Positions 1-6,867 of a stretch of 12,833 nucleotides of DNA are shown here, in pieces. Numbering within the stretch: position 1 is the stretch's first letter; every line of letters begins with the position of its first letter. The DNA is taken from assembly GCA_002102825.1 (NCBI GenBank), contig DABJ01000044.1:11717-24549 (forward strand), given 5' to 3'. Below the pieces are notes generated by a model. That model was given only the letters and a program-made list of their open reading frames with translations, ran no database searches and had not been told where the DNA came from. The stretch is from Candidatus Gastranaerophilales bacterium HUM_12. GTDB lineage: Bacteria > Cyanobacteriota > Vampirovibrionia > Gastranaerophilales > Gastranaerophilaceae. The translations under genes were made by a program, and so were the position numbers.

Positions 1-12
1 ATTTATTTCTTC

Positions 13-44
13 TCTCGCTGTTTATAGTATCATAAACAGCGAGA
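13..44. terminator. 13-bp perfect hairpin downstream of the giant gene
   Basis: Positions 13-25 pair perfectly with 32-44 around a 6-base loop, giving a stem of 13 bp with a GC-rich base (TCTCGCTG/CAGCGAGA). It lies 18 bases past the stop of the minus-strand giant gene, where a terminator is expected. Neither strand carries a clean T-run directly after the stem, so it is not a textbook intrinsic terminator. It could be a bidirectional terminator, an RNA 3'-end stabiliser or a protein site. Seen: the hairpin. Inferred: its role. Confidence 0.5.
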
Positions 45-61
45 AATTGAGATTTCTTAAA

Positions 62-3000
62 TTATATTTCTTTTCCATTAAAGTCATACAATTTGATATC
101 ATAGCCTTGTTGTGCGATTTTCTTTTTAATTGCTTTGATTTCTTTTTTATTTACGATTCTTGTATCAACAACAATTTTTTCAATTGAATTTGCAGGCGCA
201 CCAATGGGGATAGCTCTATGAGTTGGGTAATCATGACCGGTACTCATATTTCCATTTTTAAATAGAACACTTTGTTGTTTTCCTCTTTGGTTTACCTCAA
301 ATGAGTTTTTCATAATAGTTGGGTCAATTGATTTTTTATCCATAACTATTATAAAACGAGAACTTGTGTGGTCTGTGTTTGGTAGAAAGTTTGCTTCTCC
401 TGCATTGTTCCAGTGTGAGTTTTTAGCATCAAAATAATCTCTAATAGATGCATTTGCTCTAACGTCCCAAGTATCAGTACATAGAGGAGTTAATGTATCA
501 GGAATTGTTCCATCTCTATAAGCTGCAGATTTTTTACCTGTAATTTCTCTAGGAGCAATTCCTCCATTATCTAAAATGCCTAATAATGAGTCATATCCAG
601 TACCATGAAGAATATTATCTGTTGTTATATTGCTAGAATGTCGGTGTTGAATTTTCTTTCCTTTTGAATCCATAAATGCTTTATATGATGAGTCATATAC
701 CATTTTTTGTTCTGGTGTTAGAGCATCACTCATTTTTATTCCTGTATTTCTTTTTCCATTAGGGGTTCTGTTAGATAATGGAATATTAAAATTTACTTCC
801 ATTGGAATTTTAGATATAATTTCGATTTTACCATTGTTATTTCTTGCTAAATAATGGAGATTTCCTTTATCTAAAACCATTTGTTGCCCATTTTTTAGGT
901 TTGATAAAATTTGTTGTGTTTTATATCCAAAAGTATCAGAAATTTCATCAGATAAATTCTCAAATGCCTTTCTTTCTTTCTTTTTTTCTGATTTTACATT
1001 TTCAGTATTGTTCGCAGTTTGGGCTTTATCGGTATTTTGTGTTTTTCCTGCTTCTTTAGCAGCTTTAGGTTGTTCAGCATTTTGAGCTTTACCTGTTTCA
1101 TTAGTTGCTTTAGGTTGTTCAGCCTTATTTTCTGCTGTTGCTTTTTTAGCATCCAAATCACCAAATTGAGCTTTTAGATTATTTAATTCTGCTCTTTTTC
1201 TTGTTAATGTACTAACTCTATTATCTAGAACATTATTTAATTGGGCTAATGAAGATTTTACTCCTGTAGCATTTTTCTTCTTCAAATTATCAAAAACTTT
1301 AGCTACTGCTTGTTGAAAATCTTTTGAAATTCCTTGACTTCTGTCACCATGTACCGCAAGTATCATTGGACGAATTTTGCTTCTCAATGCTGCTTCGGCT
1401 TTTGGATCATTTAAATCGATGTTGTAGTTTGAATCAAAGATATCTGCATATTTTTCTTTGAAATCTTTAGCTAATTCTCCTTCTTTAATTTCAGCATTTA
1501 ATGTTTCCATTCTAGTTTGGATTTTTTCTGCTGATTGAGTTTGAGCCTTTTTAGCCCCTTCGGCTTTCTTGGCTTGTTCAGCTTTTTTAGCCTCTTCGGT
1601 TTTCTTGGCTTGTTCAGCTTTCTTAGCCTCTTCGGTTTTCTTGGCTTGTTCAGCTTTCTTAGCCTCTTCAGCTTTCTTGGCTTGTTCAGTCTTTTTAGCT
1701 TCTTCTGCTCTTCTTCTTGATTCTGTGCTATCTGCTTTTCTTGCGGTTTTTTGTTCAAAAGCATTATCTGCAGTTTTTTCTGCTCGAGTTGAAGAGTTAG
1801 AAGTGTTTAATTTTTCGGTTCTTGCTAAGCCTGTTTCAGGTGTAGCTGCTGTACCTTTTGAAGCAAATTTATCTTTTACATTATTATATGCATTTGAAAC
1901 TTTGTCACTTGCTTTTTGGTATAAGTTAGAACCTTTTAGTTTAGTGCTTAATTTTTCACCAAGAAGACCTCCGGCACCGATTGCCATATTCATTGCGGTA
2001 CCCTCAACAGTTACTTGACCTGTTTGCATATATTCTGCACCTGCACCAACCGCAGCATCAACTGCAGTATCAATAATAGCTTGTTCTGTTTTGCTTATAG
2101 TTACTCCTTGGGCTTTTGTTGTGGCATTAAATGCTGCATTTGTAGCTGTATTTTCGCCTTGTATTTGAGGTTGTATTTTAGCAAGTCCTTTTTCAGTTGC
2201 ATTTGCACCTTGGCTTTCAACTCTAGCTAAACCTTTTTCAGTGGATTTACCAACTTTAGTAATTCCTTTTTCAGTTGCATTCGCACCTTGGCTTTCAACT
2301 CTAGCTAGACCTTTTTCAGTGGATTCGCCAACTTTAGCAAGTCCTTTTTCGGTAGCATTTGCACTTTGAGTACCAACTCTAGCTAAGCCTTTTTCAGTGG
2401 TTTCGCTAACTTTAGCAAGTCCTTTTTCTGCAACTTTTGTACTTTGTTTTGCTACTTGAGTAATCCCTTTTTCGGCAGCACTTGCGGTTTTATTTGCACT
2501 ATATGCTGCTTTTCCGACTTTATATGCTTTTGTGAAAGCTTTTGAGCCGCCTAGTGTTAGAGCAGCGATTCCACCATCAATAAGACCGTCTTTCATGATT
2601 TCGCCATGGTCTGTTCCGTCTCTGAAAACACCTTTATTATCTTTTACGATATTTCCATCTGCATCTTTATATTGTCCGGTTATTTTCATTCTGTCAGTTT
2701 CTTCAGCTATAACATCTGCTGCCATTGTAGTTGCTCCGGCAACTGCTGCGGCTGCAATAACACCGGCAGCTCCTCCTGTTGCAACTGTAGCGGCTGTCAA
2801 TGCAATTGCTCCTGCAACTTCTGCTCCTGTTTTAACTACAGCAGCTCCTTGTTGTTGTGATTCATTATATTTTGCTACTCTTTCGCCGATTGATTGTTTA
2901 GAGCCAAAAGCTTTTTTGAAATTTGCGGCACTTGGTTTAAGCATATAATTTGCTATAGCATTTTTATTATAAGCAATACCAAATTTTTCTTTAAATTTTT

Positions 3001-4975
3001 TGTTGAATTCAGCTTCTGTTTTGCAACCTTTTAATTCTTTTAGTGTTTTTCCATATTCTGCAATATCTTCTCGAACCTTTGAAGCTCTATTTTCGGATCC
3101 CCAAAGAACACTAATTCCATCTGCTACATCTCCAGCCCAACCGTCTTGCTTCATTTGTTCATTAAATGCAGCTTTGGCATTGTCTAATTGAGAAGTTAAC
3201 ATATTAAGTGTTTCTGCTTGAGCTGTTTTGTAGTCTTTTCTTACAACATCTGATTTATCTGATTTTTGCACATAACTATTTTTGAGAATTTTATTATCAT
3301 GTGACATTACACGTTGATTTCCATCGGCATCTATAAGATTTGTTCTGCCATGTCCATCTCCTCTTGAACCATCAACAGCATAACGACCTTTACCAACGAC
3401 AACAGTTTTTCTATGGGCACTAACATTTACCCAAGTGTCTTTTAATATTACACCATTGTGTGCTATAACATAAACTTTACCAGAATTATCTTTGGCAATA
3501 GTTCTTCCGTGAGTTGCGTTACCTATTTTGGTAAGTGTAACGGATCTTGTTTTTTTATTGCCGTTATAGTAATCACCTGTAACTGGTCGCCCCGCTCCGG
3601 CATAGTTTGTTAAGCCTAAATCTTTTCTTAATTTTGCATCACGTTCTTTTGCGGCTGCTCTTTTCTGTTCGGCGATTGCCCTTTGTTTAGCTCTTATTTG
3701 TTCGTCTTTTGCAAAATCAGCCTTAGCTTCGTCTGCAGTTTTTCTTCCTTGTAAAGCTTTATCATCTGCTTCCAATTCTTTTGGAATTTTTATTTCTTCG
3801 CCAACGTTGAAATATTTTTTTGTTTTACCTTGTAGCTTATCAGAGTTTACATTCATCAAATCATCTGTAGAAACACCAAATTTTTTCGCAATATCAGCAA
3901 TACTCTCTTTATTTTGAACAATGATACCTGTTGTGTTGCCTTGTCCATCATAAGTTGCTTGGTATTTTTGACCCCTAACTGTTTTTTTTTGGACAAGTTT
4001 TTTGTTATCTAAGTTGCAGATATTTGTAGTTGGGTTACCATTATCATCGGTTGTTTTTTCGGTATAACCTTCTTCGGAGTACTCTCTATCTGCAATTCTA
4101 CCATTGTCGTTGATGTGTTCAGTAAGAATAACATCACCTTTTCTTACTCTGGTAGTTGTTTTCTTAATTCCTGGTTCGGAGATGTTTTCTGTTGTTGTTC
4201 CGTCTTCAGAATATGTGTATTCTGTGCGCTTTTCTTTTGCCGGAATTCCTTCATTTTCAACTTTTGAATTCAAAACTTCATTGCCGTTTCCATCAAAAGT
4301 GTAGTTTGAAGTTGTTGTACCTTGTTTTTCAACTTTAGTTTCTGGTTTTCCGTCAGTGAAAGTTGTTGTTGCTTCAGAATTTTTCTGATAATTAGTTTCA
4401 ATTTTTTGGGTTGGAGTTGCACCGTCTTCTGCATATTCTGTTACAACAGTAGATAGTGTTGTTTCACCGTCTTTTGTTTCAACTTTATCTTTTAATAATT
4501 TTTTATTTTCATCTAAGTATTTTGTAGTCTTGTTGCCATTTCCGTCAGATTGAATTAATTGAGAAGATTTGTCAGGATTAATTATTTCTTTTGTGCCGTC
4601 TTTGTAAGTTACTTGAACAAGTTTTTGACCGTTTTGTTCAACTACTTTTGCATCTTCTACATTCTCAGTATTTTTAACATTAGCATTTAAGAATTTAAGA
4701 ACATCTTTTTTCTTAACTTCGCCTTTTAATCCGTTTTCTTTGATGAATTTTCTAGCTTCTTTTTTAGAAACTTTTCCATCTGTGGTTTTATCAAGCCCTT
4801 CACTGAAAGCTTTTAATTCATCTGCATCAATAACTCCATTGCCATCTTTATCAACCTTGTTAAAGATAGATTTTTCTTCCTTGGTTTGAAGTTGTTCTGC
4901 TTTCATACCTGCTTGAAGTTTTTTCAAATCAATGTTTGATTTCTTTCCAAAAGACCCTACATTCAAATCTGCCAT
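62..4975 (-). CDS. 1637-residue EF-hand / LysM / coiled-coil protein with an ADP-ribosyltransferase-like C-terminus
   Basis: Seen, in order: a canonical EF-hand loop at residues 42-53 (DKDGNGVIDADE) and a degenerate second loop at 62-73; a YD-like, T/G/N-rich repetitive stretch at about 115-350; a LysM domain at about 351-398; a charged helix at 415-452; an ID/DG-rich region at 460-565; a Gly/Ala-rich hydrophobic segment at about 717-757; an alternating 11/15-residue repeat at 849-936; a Lys/Glu hexad block at 1089-1144; two 15-residue repeats at 1285-1314; and a globular C-terminus at about 1445-1637. There the ILHGTG motif (H1456) followed by LLGILDNGGI resembles the first strand and helix of H-Y-E type ADP-ribosyltransferases. 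I could not assign the catalytic Glu: the matching late strand reads THRAIPIGAP...SIEKIVV. No signal peptide is visible. The architecture suggests an exported surface protein or polymorphic toxin; LysM implies peptidoglycan binding. The ATG at 4975 has an AAAGG Shine-Dalgarno. Certain as a gene, tentative in function. Confidence 0.9.
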   Translation of the reverse strand: MADLNVGSFGKKSNIDLKKLQAGMKAEQLQTKEEKSIFNKVDKDGNGVIDADELKAFSEGLDKTTDGKVSKKEARKFIKENGLKGEVKKKDVLKFLNANVKNTENVEDAKVVEQNGQKLVQVTYKDGTKEIINPDKSSQLIQSDGNGNKTTKYLDENKKLLKDKVETKDGETTLSTVVTEYAEDGATPTQKIETNYQKNSEATTTFTDGKPETKVEKQGTTTSNYTFDGNGNEVLNSKVENEGIPAKEKRTEYTYSEDGTTTENISEPGIKKTTTRVRKGDVILTEHINDNGRIADREYSEEGYTEKTTDDNGNPTTNICNLDNKKLVQKKTVRGQKYQATYDGQGNTTGIIVQNKESIADIAKKFGVSTDDLMNVNSDKLQGKTKKYFNVGEEIKIPKELEADDKALQGRKTADEAKADFAKDEQIRAKQRAIAEQKRAAAKERDAKLRKDLGLTNYAGAGRPVTGDYYNGNKKTRSVTLTKIGNATHGRTIAKDNSGKVYVIAHNGVILKDTWVNVSAHRKTVVVGKGRYAVDGSRGDGHGRTNLIDADGNQRVMSHDNKILKNSYVQKSDKSDVVRKDYKTAQAETLNMLTSQLDNAKAAFNEQMKQDGWAGDVADGISVLWGSENRASKVREDIAEYGKTLKELKGCKTEAEFNKKFKEKFGIAYNKNAIANYMLKPSAANFKKAFGSKQSIGERVAKYNESQQQGAAVVKTGAEVAGAIALTAATVATGGAAGVIAAAAVAGATTMAADVIAEETDRMKITGQYKDADGNIVKDNKGVFRDGTDHGEIMKDGLIDGGIAALTLGGSKAFTKAYKVGKAAYSANKTASAAEKGITQVAKQSTKVAEKGLAKVSETTEKGLARVGTQSANATEKGLAKVGESTEKGLARVESQGANATEKGITKVGKSTEKGLARVESQGANATEKGLAKIQPQIQGENTATNAAFNATTKAQGVTISKTEQAIIDTAVDAAVGAGAEYMQTGQVTVEGTAMNMAIGAGGLLGEKLSTKLKGSNLYQKASDKVSNAYNNVKDKFASKGTAATPETGLARTEKLNTSNSSTRAEKTADNAFEQKTARKADSTESRRRAEEAKKTEQAKKAEEAKKAEQAKKTEEAKKAEQAKKTEEAKKAEQAKKAEGAKKAQTQSAEKIQTRMETLNAEIKEGELAKDFKEKYADIFDSNYNIDLNDPKAEAALRSKIRPMILAVHGDRSQGISKDFQQAVAKVFDNLKKKNATGVKSSLAQLNNVLDNRVSTLTRKRAELNNLKAQFGDLDAKKATAENKAEQPKATNETGKAQNAEQPKAAKEAGKTQNTDKAQTANNTENVKSEKKKERKAFENLSDEISDTFGYKTQQILSNLKNGQQMVLDKGNLHYLARNNNGKIEIISKIPMEVNFNIPLSNRTPNGKRNTGIKMSDALTPEQKMVYDSSYKAFMDSKGKKIQHRHSSNITTDNILHGTGYDSLLGILDNGGIAPREITGKKSAAYRDGTIPDTLTPLCTDTWDVRANASIRDYFDAKNSHWNNAGEANFLPNTDHTSSRFIIVMDKKSIDPTIMKNSFEVNQRGKQQSVLFKNGNMSTGHDYPTHRAIPIGAPANSIEKIVVDTRIVNKKEIKAIKKKIAQQGYDIKLYDFNGKEI
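1034..1123 (-). repeat. Two tandem 45-bp (15-residue) repeats inside the giant gene
   Basis: Residues 1285-1299 (AEQPKATNETGKAQN) and 1300-1314 (AEQPKAAKEAGKTQN) are adjacent near-copies forming a polar, probably flexible linker between the helical region and the C-terminal ADP-ribosyltransferase-like domain. Confidence 0.8.
1544..1711 (-). repeat. Lys/Glu-rich hexad repeat block (AKKAEE/AKKAEQ/AKKTEE) in the giant gene
   Basis: Residues 1089-1144 consist of about nine copies of a six-residue unit, AKK(A/T)E(E/Q). At DNA level the copies are close to identical 18-bp or 36-bp units, so copy number may vary by slippage. The composition matches a long, highly charged TolA-like single helix, which would act as a rigid spacer. 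All long open frames overlapping this block on either strand are by-products of the repeat. Confidence 0.85.
2168..2431 (-). repeat. 78-bp (26-residue) repeat made of alternating 11- and 15-residue units
   Basis: Residues 849-936 alternate an 11-residue unit of the form TEKGLAKVGES with a 15-residue unit of the form TEKGLARVESQGANA, for about 3.4 copies of the 26-residue pair. The DNA copies are strongly conserved, implying recent duplication. Lengths of 11 and 15 are hendecad and pentadecad coiled-coil periodicities, so a straight or slightly right-handed helical rod is expected. Confidence 0.85.
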
Positions 4976-4982
4976 TTTCTAA

Positions 4983-5036
4983 AACCTTTCAATAATTTTG
5001 TTCTATATGAATTTTTACGGTTTTATTTGAAAGGTT
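4983..5036 (-). promoter_or_regulatory. 5'-leader inverted repeat that includes the ribosome binding site of the giant gene
   Basis: A perfect 10-bp inverted repeat, AACCTTTCAA (4983-4992) and TTGAAAGGTT (5027-5036), is separated by 34 bases. On the minus-strand transcript the arm nearer the gene contains the AAAGG Shine-Dalgarno that lies about 10 bases before the ATG at 4975. If the RNA folds, the ribosome binding site is paired. Seen: the repeat and the Shine-Dalgarno. Inferred: translational control. Confidence 0.55.
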
Positions 5037-5074
5037 CTTTAAACAAATATTTGATGTGTAATCGTATTCTTTCT

Positions 5075-5080
5075 ATTATA
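5075..5080 (-). promoter_or_regulatory. Candidate -10 box for the giant gene
   Basis: On the minus strand this is a perfect TATAAT, 94 bases or more before the ATG. No convincing -35 is present at 16-18 bp. A GGGCCC palindrome (5090-5095) lies just upstream of it, notable in such AT-rich DNA, and could be an activator or repressor site. The 178-bp gap 4976-5153 contains nothing else I can name. Confidence 0.35.
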
Positions 5081-5153
5081 ACTGGATTTGGGCCCTAAAA
5101 ATTTGTATTTACAATTCGTAATAATTTAATAAATGTTAAGTTATATAACGAAA

Positions 5154-6494
5154 TTATATCTTTGGTATATCTAAATTAAGGGTGTGTTTTGATTGTTGGT
5201 AAATTGTATTTTTGAAATCGACAATGTATTTTGGACTAATTCCATTTTTGTAAAATATACCTTGGCGATAAAGTTCGACTAGTCTATCAACATATTTTTG
5301 ACAATTTTCTCGTGCTTGCGGACGACGTTTCAATTGCTCTACAAAATCAATATTCTTTCTTGTGGAATTTTCTCTTGTTGTCGCTCCTCCGAAGTTAGAC
5401 AACGCATCTTGACCTCCGCAAGATTTCGGCAAAATGTGTTCGATAGATGCAAGCGATGGCCACATAAGTCTATGTCCGATTTTGTCAGGTGTTTCTGCTG
5501 CAACTTTCATTACATAAGCTGAAACACTTTCTTGTGATGTAGGGAGAGTTTGCGCAATCGCAATTAGTTTGTCTTGCAATTTTTTATTCGGAACATCTCC
5601 GATTACTTTTATCAAATCGTACAAAAATGATTTTCTAGAAAATGGCAAAATTACCTCTTCTCTATTCAATCTCGATTTAGAAAGTTCTATCAAGTTTTTT
5701 AGCTGTTCGTTATTTTTTAATACAGACTTTCTCAGAATTAACTCTTGAAAAGCTAAAACTTTTTTCTGGTTTTCAATTGTATTCGCATTTGTTGAATTCG
5801 CAAACCGTTTAGACTCTTTTATGAGTTTATTCATAACTTTTTTCTCTTTTAGAGTCCCTTTGTTTACGATGTCTTCTCTGATTTTTGTGAGCTTGTATTT
5901 GTATTCATAAGATGAAAATGGTATGATAATCGGTTTTTCATTCAATTTCTTATCCGTGTCGTCCATCAATTTTTTGAACGGACGTTTGTATTTTTCCGGC
6001 AATGCATAAGCTGCTTCTGTAAGTTTTCTGAAAATCGGAGCTTGTTTTTTACGCAGACGACGGCGATAAATCGGTTCAACTTCTTGCAGTAATTCCTGAA
6101 TATTCTTGTCCGGATGCACAACCGCCCTATCTTTCAAAATATCAAAAACCTTAGCTTCAATCCCTGTAAAGCTTTCTCTATATTTGCTCAATATTTCAAC
6201 AACACTTGATGACGGTTGAAAAAATGTTTGGTTTTTCAACATTCGGGAAAGTTGTTTAGGATCAATCATTTGAATCCCACTATACATACAAGGAAGTCCG
6301 TAACTAAAAAGAATTCGAAGTTTTGAGGAATTCTGAATAGCTGTGAAATTCACGGGATAAACATAAGGCATGCCTTTCAAGTCCGAAATTTGACGTTCCT
6401 CATTAGCCAAATTATTTCCTGTTACTCCATGGTTTGCGGAGTTTGATTTAATTTGACTATTCAGGTTGTTTAGATTTACCGCCGGAACTCTCAT
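5154..6494 (-). CDS. HNH-endonuclease-like protein with a large helical insertion
   Basis: 446 residues. The HNH core is at 351-380: IEHILPKSCGGQ, then N367, then REN (N376) and K380, matching the H-x-x-P-x-S-x-G-G...N...N..K pattern of HNH nucleases; E352 stands where Asp is usual. The typical first hairpin of the fold, C-x-Y-S/C-G, appears far upstream as PCMYSGIQM (68-76), similar to the CLYSGKEI stretch of type II-C Cas9 HNH domains. Between them lie about 275 mostly helical residues with an apparent internal duplication: IIIPFSSYEYKYKLTK (near 189) resembles VILPFSRKSFLYDLIK (near 281). The N-terminus (1-50) is Asn-rich with no signal peptide. I chose the ATG at 6494 because AAAGG lies 7 bases upstream; an in-frame TTG at 6563 has no Shine-Dalgarno. 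Nuclease activity is inferred; the natural substrate is unknown. Confidence 0.85.
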   Translation of the reverse strand: MRVPAVNLNNLNSQIKSNSANHGVTGNNLANEERQISDLKGMPYVYPVNFTAIQNSSKLRILFSYGLPCMYSGIQMIDPKQLSRMLKNQTFFQPSSSVVEILSKYRESFTGIEAKVFDILKDRAVVHPDKNIQELLQEVEPIYRRRLRKKQAPIFRKLTEAAYALPEKYKRPFKKLMDDTDKKLNEKPIIIPFSSYEYKYKLTKIREDIVNKGTLKEKKVMNKLIKESKRFANSTNANTIENQKKVLAFQELILRKSVLKNNEQLKNLIELSKSRLNREEVILPFSRKSFLYDLIKVIGDVPNKKLQDKLIAIAQTLPTSQESVSAYVMKVAAETPDKIGHRLMWPSLASIEHILPKSCGGQDALSNFGGATTRENSTRKNIDFVEQLKRRPQARENCQKYVDRLVELYRQGIFYKNGISPKYIVDFKNTIYQQSKHTLNLDIPKI

Positions 6495-6606
6495 GTTTTT
6501 GCCTTTATAAACACTTTTAACCTTACAGACTCTCGACTGTTTACTATATCGGTAAAATAGCAAAAAACTTTAATAATTTCTACTTTTTAATAAATTTTTG
6601 TTAAAT

Positions 6607-6759
6607 TTACTCTTTTTCTTTCTTCTTGATTTTTAAAACATCATTTTCGATTTGCATTTCAATTGTATCTTTTTCAGGGTCGATTTTTAAAAGTTCAATA
6701 ATTACTTTTGGTATGAAAAGTGACCAGCCATTACCTGTTCTGAAAAATTTTCTCTCCAT
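6607..6759 (-). CDS. Small AbrB/MazE/SpoVT-type DNA-binding protein (50 residues)
   Basis: A 50-residue protein beginning MERKFFRTGNGWSLFIPK and ending KIKKKEKE. The swapped-hairpin AbrB pattern is clear: R-K-x-x-x-T-G-N-G/S-W-S-L-x-I-P-K, then a short helix (VIIELLKIDPEKD) and a final strand (IEMQIENDVLKIKK). Such proteins bind DNA as dimers, often as transition-state regulators or as MazE-like antitoxins. An AAGGA Shine-Dalgarno lies 5 bases before the ATG. It is read toward the HNH gene with a 112-bp gap, and divergently from the pseudopilin at 6868; palindromes fill the shared promoter region, so control of its own gene and of the pilin is likely. A toxin partner is not evident: the next gene is far larger than a MazF toxin and the gap is wide. 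Confidence 0.82.
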   Translation of the reverse strand: MERKFFRTGNGWSLFIPKVIIELLKIDPEKDTIEMQIENDVLKIKKKEKE

Positions 6760-6784
6760 AATTGTCCTTATCTATTACATTGTC

Positions 6785-6850
6785 TATAACATGTACTTTA
6801 CAAAAGATAAGAAGTGTTTTATATTATAACATGTTTATAACAGGTTATAA
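6785..6850. promoter_or_regulatory. Operator cluster between the AbrB-like gene and pseudopilin 1
   Basis: Two direct copies of TATAACATGT (6785-6794 and 6825-6834) start exactly 40 bp apart. A 16-bp inverted repeat, TTATAACAGGTTATAA (6835-6850), follows directly; 6828-6835 (AACATGTT) is itself palindromic. These elements share the TATAAC half-site and overlap the start region of the rightward promoter. The nearest regulator is the AbrB-like gene, which makes it the best candidate binder, by inference. Confidence 0.6.
6797..6825 (+). promoter_or_regulatory. Promoter for pseudopilin 1
   Basis: TTTACA (6797-6802) and TATATT (6820-6825) are separated by exactly 17 bp, each matching the sigma-70 consensus at 5 of 6 positions. 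Transcription would start near 6832, inside the TATAAC operator cluster, which would fit repression by a protein bound there. The leader carries AAAGAGGTG, a good Shine-Dalgarno, before the ATG at 6868. Confidence 0.6.
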
Positions 6851-6867
6851 TATAAAGAGGTGTAAAA

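Noticed and set aside
844..1059. 71-codon plus-strand frame
   Set aside because: It lies wholly inside the giant minus-strand gene, which has clear domain content here, and has no ribosome binding site or homology.
1498..1764. Lys-rich minus-strand frame and Leu/Phe-rich plus-strand frames (1535-1720, 1569-2018)
   Set aside because: They are by-products of the AKKAEE-coding repeat in the giant gene; their composition is simply the repeat read in another frame.
2532..2948. 138-codon plus-strand frame rich in Ala/Pro
   Set aside because: It is antisense to the Gly/Ala-rich segment of the giant protein; low complexity explains its openness.
4976..5153. Riboswitch in the leader of the giant gene
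   Set aside because: Only a single 10-bp inverted repeat with a long AT-rich loop is present; no known aptamer core is recognised.
6495..6563. TTG-initiated extension of the HNH gene by 23 codons
   Set aside because: There is no Shine-Dalgarno before the TTG, whereas the ATG at 6494 has AAAGG at good spacing; the extension looks like leader DNA.
5154..6759. AbrB-like antitoxin plus HNH toxin as a toxin-antitoxin module
   Set aside because: The gap is 112 bp, the HNH protein is far larger than typical toxins of such modules, and the AbrB-like sites point rather to promoter control; not supportable without functional or conservation data.
6626..6829. 67-codon plus-strand frame
   Set aside because: It is antisense to the AbrB-like gene at 6607-6759, which has a recognisable fold pattern and a good Shine-Dalgarno.
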